A stretch of DNA of 64,000 nucleotides from Candidatus Peregrinibacteria bacterium. GTDB lineage: Bacteria > Patescibacteriota > Gracilibacteria > UM-FILTER-43-11. The number at the start of each line of letters is the position of its first letter. The first letter of the stretch is position 1. Both the position numbers and the translations under genes were made by a program. Below the pieces are notes generated by a model. It saw only the letters and a program-made list of their open reading frames with translations, did no database searches and was not told where the DNA came from. The stretch covers positions 434,001 to 498,000 of the forward strand of contig CP064978.1 in the NCBI GenBank assembly GCA_016699515.1, in the 5' to 3' direction. Shown here in pieces: positions 56,143 through 64,000 of the stretch.

Positions 56143-56760
56143 ATGTCAGACCTAAAAAAGCTCGTTCGTATTAAAGAATTGGTGGATAATGCTGAATCCG
56201 CTCTGCGTGTTGCCAAGCAGCTTCTTTCCGATGCAATGGGATTGAACGATGAAGGGGGTGTCGATATTGGCACTTACAAAGAAAAAGCAGCTACGTCGGT
56301 TTCGCCTGCCTCTGAATTGAGCGGTGCTAAAATTATTGAAGGAGTGTTTGAGGGGCAGCACATGGTCGATCGTAATGGTAAAACCTATCCTGTTCCGGCC
56401 AATTATGCCAGTAAGTCCAAGTTGATCCCGGGTGATGTGCTTAAATTGACCGTGACCGAAGAGGGTAAATTTCTTTACAAGCAAATTGGCCCGGTTGAAC
56501 GCCGCACGGTGGTGGGACCGTTGGTTTATAACGACGGACACTATCAAGTTTTGGCCAACAACAAAGCCTACAGTGTTTTATTGGCTTCGGTAACCTATTT
56601 TAGAGCTGAAGTGGGCGACGAAATTACATTGGTCATTCCGATGCACGAGGAGTCCGATTGGGGAGCGATTGAGGCGGTTTTGCCTAAGTTTGATGAATCT
56701 AAGCCGGTCAGCGGTTCTGATAAACCCCCCGTGGATTTGGAAAAAGAACTTGATATTTAA
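56143..56760 (+). CDS. Protein of unknown function
   Basis: 205 aa. A helical N-terminus (LVRIKELVDNAESALRVAKQLL) leads to a beta-rich domain from about 60 to 175 with repeated strand-turn units, KLIPGDVLKLTVTEEGKFLYKQI and KAYSVLLASVTYFRAEVGDEITLVI, which looks like two small OB- or SH3-like barrels. I know no family match by eye. Ahead of the VirD4-like gene by about 100 bases. Confidence 0.7.
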   Translation: MSDLKKLVRIKELVDNAESALRVAKQLLSDAMGLNDEGGVDIGTYKEKAATSVSPASELSGAKIIEGVFEGQHMVDRNGKTYPVPANYASKSKLIPGDVLKLTVTEEGKFLYKQIGPVERRTVVGPLVYNDGHYQVLANNKAYSVLLASVTYFRAEVGDEITLVIPMHEESDWGAIEAVLPKFDESKPVSGSDKPPVDLEKELDI

Positions 56761-56859
56761 CGTGGTCAGTCGTTTAAAACTTAGTTTTTTAGAGTAAAGA
56801 ATAGATTTATTTTTTACACTCCTTTGGTGTATTATTCCCCCGAGAGATAAAAATAAACT

Positions 56860-59420
56860 ATGTTGTTTTTGCAAATTTTTCTTGGGGTTTTGTTGATTGC
56901 CGGCTTAATTCTGCTTTTTCTTGCGTGGATTCGCGCTCGCAAAAATTATGAACGCTCTTTGAACATGGTCTTTTTAGAAGTCTCGGTTCCTCTGAAAGAT
57001 TCCAAAGAGGATCGTGAGCGTGATAGTGAACAGTATGGTTCGGGGCAGGGTGTAAAAGAGGTGCTCAACGTGATGACCCATTTGTTTGACTCACTCCATT
57101 CGGTTTATCAAGGCGAACTTTCCAACCTCATTAAGGGCGAGGATTTTTTTTCGTGCGAATACGTGCTCATGGAGGGTAGCTTACGTTTTTTTATGGTTGT
57201 GCCACGCCATTTAAAATCTTTGTTTGAAAAGCAGGTTACGGGCTCGTATCCCGATGTGTTCATTCAGCAGGTGGAGGATTACAATATTTTTCAAACGGGC
57301 TACCAGGCTATAGGGTCGTATATTCGGTTTTCCAAGCCGTCTATGTTTCCCATTCGTACGTATCAAACCTTAGGAACCGACCCATTTAACACCATTGCCA
57401 ATACGCTTTCCAAATTGGATTTAAATGAAGGGGCTGCCATTCAAATTATGCTGCGTCCTTTGGGGAATGGCTGGCAAGAAAAGGGCAGGGATGCTGCTTC
57501 GGAGCTTTTTCAGGGCAAAAAAAAGAAGAAAAGTTTTTGGAGTTATCTCAATGTTTTTGCATGGGTAGGCATGCTGATTCGACTGCTTGTTCAGGGCCCG
57601 GATAAAGAAGAATTTAATGCAGCGGCCGACGCCAACCAGCGCACCACCCCCTTGATGGATGAGCAAGTTAAATCGATGGAAACCAAGAATTCTCAGGTGG
57701 GCTTTCACACCGTTATTCGTTTGGTTGGTTCGGCAAAAACTGCCTATCGCGCCGGTCAAATTGTTGGTGAAATTAAAGATTCGTTTGCTCAATTCAATTC
57801 ACCCAACGCCAATTCATTCACTCGACCTAAATATTATTCACGGGCCGGAATTTTGCGCGGATTCATTCTGCGTTCGATTCAGACCGATTGGCTGCAACGC
57901 ATTCTGCGCCCACGGCCGATGATTTTAAGTTCAGAAGAAGTGGCCTCTTTGTTCCATTTTCCGAATATCAAATACAATAAATCACCCGTCATCAAATGGC
58001 AGGAATTTAAAATCGCCCCCGCCCCCGCTAATTTGCCGAGTGAAGGCTTATTTTTGGGTTATAATATTTATCGTGGGGAAAAGCGCAAAGTGCACATAAA
58101 AACCGATGATCGCCGACGCCATTTTTATTTAATTGGAAAGTCGGGAACGGGAAAATCAACCATTTTGAGCACGATGATGAAGCAGGATTTGGCTAATGGA
58201 CATGGGCTTTGTCTTATCGATCCCCATGGGGATTTAGTAGAAGGAATTTTGCCCTTTATTCCGCGACATCGAGCCGATGATGTGATTTTGTTTGATCCGG
58301 GCGACTTAGAGCGTCCCATGGGGCTTAATATTTTGGAAGCTGAAGGAAAGGATCAAAAGGAATTTATGGCTCAAGAGGCGCTGGCTATTTTTATTAAAAT
58401 GTTTGGAGAAGAAATCATGGGTCCCCGATTGCAACACTATTTTAGAAACGGCTGTTTGACATTAATGGATGATGACGACGAAGGTGCTGTTTTGATTGAT
58501 TTGGTGCGGCTTTTCACCGATGATTCCTGGCAACGCTATAAGTCGAATAAAGTTAAAAATCCTGTGGTGCGCGCCTTTTGGGAGAAAGAAATGGCGTCGA
58601 CCGGCGCTCGTGAAAAACAGGAAATGATTCCTTATTTTGCCGCTAAATTCGGCCCTTTTGTTACCAATGCTCAAATTCGTAACATCATTGGTCAAACCAA
58701 GTCTGGATTTGATTTTAGAAAAGTGATGGATGGCAAAAAAATTCTGCTTTGTAACCTTTCTAAGGGAAAGTTGGGAGATTTAAATGCTCAGCTGCTGGGA
58801 ATGGTGATGGTGGCAAAGTTGCAAATGTCGGCCATGAGTCGCGTGGATACGCCTGAGCACTTGCGAAATGATTTTTATATGTATGTGGATGAATTTCAAA
58901 ATTTCGTCACCGATTCTTTTGCTTCGATTCTTTCGGAGGCGCGCAAATACCGATTGGATTTAACGATCGCTCATCAGTATATTTCGCAAATCACTAAACT
59001 AAGTGGGGGCGGTAAAGGAAAGCAAGAGGACACTACGATTCGCGATGCGGTGTTCGGGAACGTGGGAACCATGATGTGTTTTAAAATTGGGGCGCAAGAT
59101 GCAGAATATATGGCCAAAGAGTTCTCGCCGGTTTTTAGTGAACAAGACTTAGTGAATATCGCCAACTACCAGGCTTACATTAAATTAAACATCGACAACG
59201 CCACGTCGCGCGGGTTTTCTATGTCCACCGTCTACGATCCTTCTAAGGGTGATGTGCAAGCGGCCGAGGCTTATAAACAACTTTCACGCCTTAAATTTGC
59301 GCGCGAAAAGGAATTTGTGGAGCGAGAAATTTATCGTCGAGTGGGGACCAAGCTGACCAAAGATGAGCCCAAGTCGGCTGATCCCGAAATTCCCATGCCC
59401 CCGCGAGTCCTGGTGCTTAA
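56860..59420 (+). CDS. VirD4/TraG-like ATPase (one frameshift at the end)
   Basis: About 853 aa. One N-terminal membrane helix (FLQIFLGVLLIAGLILLFLAW), then a long domain of about 400 residues, then the motor: Walker A LIGKSGTGKSTILS (about 425), LCLIDPHGDLVEG, and Walker B DFYMYVDEFQNF (about 670), with AHQYISQI after it. This order fits type IV secretion coupling proteins and their chromosomal relatives, which pump DNA or protein. A missing C at 59398-59402 restores the ending PMPPASPGA and a stop at 59420, just overlapping the opposing gene by four bases. Confidence 0.85.
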
Positions 59421-61314
59421 CTTTCGGCGGCGGGTGCTTCTTCACCACCTGCTGCTTTTTCGGCTTTTTTAGTCGTGTCTGTACTCACTTCGGGTTTAGC
59501 TGGTGCTGCTGGTTTTTGAGCTGCTTCTGCCGGTGCTGCCGGTTGAGGTGTAGGAACGCTAGGTGAGTTCTGCATGCCTTTTGCCTGATTGATAATGTAA
59601 TTGGCATACTCGGTTTTGTTCGCGATACTGGATTTATTGATAAAGTCTCTTATGGCTTTTTCATTGTTTGCAATGGCCCGATCGTTCAGTCCATATGTTT
59701 TTTTGAATTCATCATATGCCACCCTACTGTTAACATTAAGACTACCTTCTATTTTTAATGTTCCGGGGTTGCTTAATTTTTGATTCAATTGAGCTTGTTG
59801 AATGTGGGCACCAACCGTTCCTTTTTGATATTCGTCTAGATTGGTTTTCCCGAGCACATTGCTCATTTTAACTGTTCCGGAATTGTAATCATAAATAGGG
59901 ACGATCGGAGCAATTCGAGGTTGCGTGGCCACCCATTTGGCCGCTCCGGTTCCGTAACTTTCAATGGTTTGGAAGATGCTGCCCACCACCGGCATTTTTC
60001 CGAGAATAGCAAATGTTCCCATCCAAATGATTCCAATGGTCATGAGCAACCAAATAAATTCCTGAATGTTGTCCATTCCCATAAAAAATGACTGGGCGCT
60101 ATAGACGTGTGAACTGATTACGCCACTTTGATTTTTGAGCTGAAAGTAATTTTTTCCAAGCACTTGGCCGGTGGTGATCATAATAAACGCAACCGACCAC
60201 ACGGCTCCAACGGCCGCTGGCACAAACGCCAAATTCACAAAACTCTGCAAACTAAATTTATCGTCGATTCCGCCGGTAGGAATCGATAGGTCTTTAATAA
60301 AATATAGCAAAAGCAATGCCGGTGAAAAGGCCACCAGTAACCAGAGCATAGCCACTCGGAAAATCAGGGCGACATACAACGCAATGAATGCAACCAAATA
60401 GACCAATTGAATGATGAGTGCCAGCAAACTACTGAACGCCACTTTGGTAATATCCTGCCCGGCATTGGCGCGCGGTAAATTTTGCACTTTTGCCATGCTG
60501 TAGGAAAGAAAATAGGAGGCGGTGTTTTGATTGTATTTATCGATTTTCATCGTTTCCCAACAGAAGGTTGCCTTGCCAAAGCGGGCGTTTGCTTGGGTGG
60601 GATTTTGACCTTCGGGATAATTCGCTTCATTTTCTCGCTGAATTGTTTTTAATTCATCGTCGGTGCAATCCACTTTGTTGTCGGTTTCGCCTACTCCAAA
60701 AGGATAAAACGCTGCCTTTAGCCTGCAAGCTCCCACTGCTTTGTTGTCAACGATGGTGCATTTTTGCTCGTTGATTTTGCTTTGCAACACTTCTCCGGTC
60801 ACGCCTTTAACCCCACTTGGAATCGAGAAAACAATGTTGGTTGTTACGTTTGCTGCATCCAAAATCACTCGGCTGCCCAGCCACGAAAAGTTGACCAGCA
60901 CCATTAAAATAACAAATTTAGGCAACAGCTTTTTAAGGTCGGTGTTTTCATCGCTACCAAAAATATATTTGATCGCCAAAAACAGTAAAATAAGCGCAAA
61001 GGCAATGTTTACGATATTACGAGTGACCACCCAAATGCTTTTGAGCATGTTTCCCATTTCGCCTCCAAAAATGTAGTCATTGCCTAAAAAATTACCGATA
61101 TTAAATGTGAAGTAATGAATCAGTGGATCAAAAACATTGTCGACCAGTTCGGCACTTTTGGCGATGGTGGAAACAATGTCGGTGCGGTTTAGGCTTGGGG
61201 CCGCTGCAGGGGGGGGTCTGCTGCAATTTGTGCGTGCACCAAAGGGATTGATCCACTGTTTAAACCCGCAATGATCGCAATCAGAAGGATGATTTTTGAA
61301 GCTTTTTTAAACAT
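59417..61314 (-). CDS. VirB6/TrbL-like membrane protein (one frameshift)
   Basis: About 632 aa. The true start is at 61314: MFKKASKIILLIAIIAGLNS is a signal peptide, and the frame continues through ADPPPAAAPSLNRTDIV once one base is restored in the C8 run at 61209-61216. Six or more membrane helices follow, with a large extracytoplasmic loop (about 115-240 of the inner part) carrying conserved cysteines (INEQKC, VGACRLK, KVDC, ATFC). A helical cytoplasmic tail ends with an Ala/Pro/Glu-rich stretch. It resembles VirB6/TrbL-type inner membrane subunits of type IV secretion systems and is convergent with the VirD4-like ATPase. Confidence 0.75.
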
Positions 61315-61356
61315 ATTATTTTTTTGTTTGATGGAACCGATTGTTGTTTATTTCAT

Positions 61357-61827
61357 TTAACTCAGGAGCCAATTCATTACTCCTGCCGCCGTTACCCCAC
61401 CGATCACACTGCCAAGCGGTACGTATAATTTAGCCATGCTGCTGGGAGTTTTTGGGGTTTCGGTTTTGGCTTTTTCCCACTCAGAGGTTCTTTTTTTTGC
61501 CAAGCGAGGGGGTGCGATCATTTCTCCATTTGAATCGACTCGTTTTTGAATGCTTTCCTGGCGTTGTCGCGTGGTTTCCGCTTGAGTTTGTGTTGTGGGA
61601 ATGGAGTTTTCAGCTACACGACTTGTGCGCTTTAAAAACGGTGTTTGGTTTTGATAGCGATGGGATTGCCAGCGATTCCGTTTGATTTGCTCAGCAATTT
61701 CTTTGGTTAATACCGGATTTAATTCTCTTTTCCAATTACTTTCTTTAGGCAATTCACCAGGATTAAGGCCTGGTTTGCTGATTAATTTTTTAATTGTGTC
61801 GCTGATGTTTTTTTTGTGCTCGATCAT
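61357..61827 (-). CDS. Tail-anchored protein of unknown function
   Basis: 156 aa from ATG 61827. Basic and polar with Gln/Arg-rich stretches, then a single C-terminal helix (LYVPLGSVIGGVTAAGVMNWLL), so the bulk is cytoplasmic. The start codon overlaps the stop of the upstream gene (TAATG), so they are translationally coupled. Probably a partner of the large protein upstream and of the VirB6-like protein downstream. Confidence 0.7.
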   Translation of the reverse strand: MIEHKKNISDTIKKLISKPGLNPGELPKESNWKRELNPVLTKEIAEQIKRNRWQSHRYQNQTPFLKRTSRVAENSIPTTQTQAETTRQRQESIQKRVDSNGEMIAPPRLAKKRTSEWEKAKTETPKTPSSMAKLYVPLGSVIGGVTAAGVMNWLLS

Positions 61828-63956
61828 TAGTTGGAAGTAATGGTGGTCATCCATTCATGAGAAAACTGCTCTAATTCAGCGATGTTTTGTTCGCTGGTAA
61901 GGAACTTTTCGTAAAATAAAAAGCGAGTTCGGGCTGTGCGCGCGGTGTCGATCGGGCGATCGGGCTGAATTAAAGCGGCATATTCTATTCCAAAAGCCTT
62001 TTCAATGTCGGCGCGAGTTAGACCAGGATTTTTGCTGCGCGTTTTATCATTTTTAATATTTTTCAATACGTTTCTAATGGATTCTTTCCCTTTTTCTTGC
62101 ATTATTTTTTGCATTAATGTGAACTCATCGTGATTTTGTACGAATTTTTCCACCGGATTGCGATCTTCTAAAGTGCGAGTTAGTTTGTTGAGCCCCAATT
62201 TAACGCCAATGCGATTCTTGCCTCCGGCATCTTCCGAAAAATAGTTGGCGGTCTCGGGCAACTCTTTTACCTTATTAATTCCATATAAGGTTCCTGCGGC
62301 AGCCCACAAATACGGATTTCCGATCACCCCTTCAATTCCATTCGATTTATTGCGCATCAAATTAAGGCCAATGGTGGTCACCGCCCAAATGCGCCCCAGA
62401 TTTAGTGCTAAATCTTTTCCATTAAATCCGCCCCGAGCCACTCGACTTATGTATCGTGTGGAATGCTTTTCGGTGATGTCGCCATAGTTCAAATTGATGT
62501 CAGCCATCTTTTTTTCTGCACTTACTTTTGCCAATGCTTCTTTTTGACCCATGTTTCCTAGTACCCACTCAGCCTCTTGAGCCAATTTGACCATGGCCCA
62601 AAAACGAGGTTCTTTTAAATATCCTTTATTTTTACTGTCGTGTGGTCGGCTCAAAATGTTTTGAACGGATTGAAATAATTTTTCACGCTCCGAAGGTTCC
62701 ATGAGCATCTTTGATTTGCCGTCTGCCCCCTTGGACATAAACGCTACCAAGTGCTCATCATCCAGATTTTTAGACCACGTTTCTCCATGAATGAGGCGAT
62801 CCACTTCTTTTTCCACTTTTTTTTCAAATAGGGCTTCTTGTCCTTTGGGTATCGAGGCTAGTGCGGCGCTCATGTTATCCACGTGCTCTCTTCCGGCGTT
62901 GGCGGAATTTGAAAAGGCCTGCAAGGCTTCTAAAAATACTTTGGGTCCTTGTTTGCTTTTAGCGTCCATCACTTCTCTAAAAAGGTCGCTTGCTTGCTTA
63001 AAGTCGTCCGGCACTTTTACCGATGTGATTTGGCTCAATGCGACTTTGAATTGCGATTGACTGTAATTGCGCACCGTACCATCGATGATTTGATCGGTTA
63101 TTTTTTGCGCCGCTTCTTCGTAGACGCTTTGATCCAGCATGGCTGCCGATTCAATTTGATCCCATTTTTTAGGATCGTTGGCCCACTCGACCAACAAGTC
63201 GGCCTTATTTTTGAACCGATCGGCTTGCATTTTTAGCGCTTTTAGATCGGCATAATCAATAAATCCATCCTGATTGGCATTTTTTTTGTAGAGCTCTTTT
63301 AAGTTATTCTGAATTTCGACCAATCGGGTCTTTAGTAATTTGGGATCGGTTTCCTGATACGCGTCCACCAATTGCTCTTCTAAACGTGCCTCTACCACTT
63401 CTTGCCATTCGTCCGCCCAATCCTCGTATTCATCTTGCTGATCTTCGCTTAGTCCGTGCTTTTGCACTTCTCGGTTTAAATACTGCTGATTGAGCGCGCT
63501 TAGGTAAGCGTCGAATTCTTGGGTGGTTTTGGATTGATTTTCAATGGTTTTAAGCGTTGGGATGAGCTTTTCGGGATCTTGAAACGCGTTCACCTCTTTT
63601 TTTAGCTCCTCCAGGGCAGTTTGTTGATGTTCTGCAATCGATTTCAGTGCTTCACCATGTTTTACTTTGGCATGTGTCAATTGATAAGACCATTCCGCAT
63701 ACATCGCTGCGTATTCAGCTTTTATATTGGTTAATAAACGTGCTTTTGCCTGATCGCTGATCGTGCTCTTTAAAACCAGACTTTCCCACCATTTTACCTG
63801 CGTGTCGGGGTGATGGGCTTCTAAAAACTGGCTCACTTCTTTTGATGGCTCGCTTGGCTTACGCTGAGCCACCCCTGTTTCTGCCAATTCGGCTGGTACT
63901 TCGTTAAAACACCAGCGCTCGTTCATCCGATGATTTTTGCAAAAAAGCACTCGCAT
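61827..63956 (-). CDS. Large helical protein with an EF-hand-like loop
   Basis: 709 aa with long charged helices and probable coiled coils (about 90-260). NANQDGFIDYADL near residue 230 fits the EF-hand/dockerin calcium loop (N, N, D, G, I and D at positions 1, 3, 5, 6, 8 and 12). A weak hydrophobic part near 535-570 (LALNLGRIWAVTTIGLNLM ... AAAGTLYGI) could touch the membrane. No signal peptide. Cotranscribed with the two genes downstream toward the VirB6-like protein, it may be a cytoplasmic or secreted component of that system. Its start is 44 bases inside the window's right end, where nothing else is seen. Confidence 0.7.
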   Translation of the reverse strand: MRVLFCKNHRMNERWCFNEVPAELAETGVAQRKPSEPSKEVSQFLEAHHPDTQVKWWESLVLKSTISDQAKARLLTNIKAEYAAMYAEWSYQLTHAKVKHGEALKSIAEHQQTALEELKKEVNAFQDPEKLIPTLKTIENQSKTTQEFDAYLSALNQQYLNREVQKHGLSEDQQDEYEDWADEWQEVVEARLEEQLVDAYQETDPKLLKTRLVEIQNNLKELYKKNANQDGFIDYADLKALKMQADRFKNKADLLVEWANDPKKWDQIESAAMLDQSVYEEAAQKITDQIIDGTVRNYSQSQFKVALSQITSVKVPDDFKQASDLFREVMDAKSKQGPKVFLEALQAFSNSANAGREHVDNMSAALASIPKGQEALFEKKVEKEVDRLIHGETWSKNLDDEHLVAFMSKGADGKSKMLMEPSEREKLFQSVQNILSRPHDSKNKGYLKEPRFWAMVKLAQEAEWVLGNMGQKEALAKVSAEKKMADINLNYGDITEKHSTRYISRVARGGFNGKDLALNLGRIWAVTTIGLNLMRNKSNGIEGVIGNPYLWAAAGTLYGINKVKELPETANYFSEDAGGKNRIGVKLGLNKLTRTLEDRNPVEKFVQNHDEFTLMQKIMQEKGKESIRNVLKNIKNDKTRSKNPGLTRADIEKAFGIEYAALIQPDRPIDTARTARTRFLFYEKFLTSEQNIAELEQFSHEWMTTITSN

Positions 63957-64000
63957 GAATTAGAGTCTTAACAGACGAATAAATAAATCGATCAATCGTT

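Overview
The window looks like chromosome of a bacterium from the Candidate Phyla Radiation (Patescibacteria). Supporting signs are a short alanyl-tRNA synthetase without the C-Ala domain, an intervening sequence with its own protein gene inside the 23S rRNA, type IV pilus ATPases, a VirD4/VirB6-like membrane cluster, and many small membrane proteins of unknown role. The standard code fits every gene, so UGA is a stop here; this argues against the Gracilibacteria/Absconditabacteria. Peregrinibacteria or a relative is my guess, not a demonstration.

Layout. 1-3394 is an integron: a tyrosine recombinase gene with a divergent array of at least four gene cassettes, three complete attC-like sites and an attI-like site. 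3378-6118 holds small membrane proteins and tRNA-Ala(UGC). 6153-10153 is a 23S-5S rRNA unit with its own promoter and a long processing stem; no 16S gene lies beside it. 10340-21452 mixes a two-OB-fold SSB, an rRNA adenine methyltransferase, envelope glycan genes, a DciA-like gene, rpsP, a KH protein, a 5'-3' exonuclease and ybeY. 21643-24480 is the ftsA-ftsZ division block. 24485-30459 carries the pilus ATPases pilB and pilT with mscS and alaS between them. 30457-35593 includes ileS preceded by a T-box-like leader. 35595-46126 has an O-antigen ligase-like protein, dCMP deaminase, a purC-purE-purB cluster and an M24 peptidase. 46230-56115 holds a secreted 3D/peptidoglycan-binding protein, a permease, prmC, a large Ig/FN3 surface protein, an MFS transporter and a PfkB sugar kinase. 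56143-63956 is the VirD4/VirB6-like cluster.

The most interesting element is the integron at the left end. On the minus strand, the right-hand core of each att site (GTTGTGTG, GTTAGCTG, GTTATATG) is the exact reverse complement of the left-hand core of the next site, which is the signature of inserted cassettes. The recombinase has all catalytic residues but lacks the insertion typical of IntI, and its att site has attC-like dyad symmetry.

Two general cautions. First, at least 13 genes, including ftsA, ileS, alaS and pilB, are broken by single-base indels, nearly all in homopolymer runs. I read these as sequence errors and give the whole reconstructed gene span. Second, almost no gene has a visible Shine-Dalgarno sequence, and several have a -10 box only about 13-33 bases before the start, so start choices rest on homology and position.
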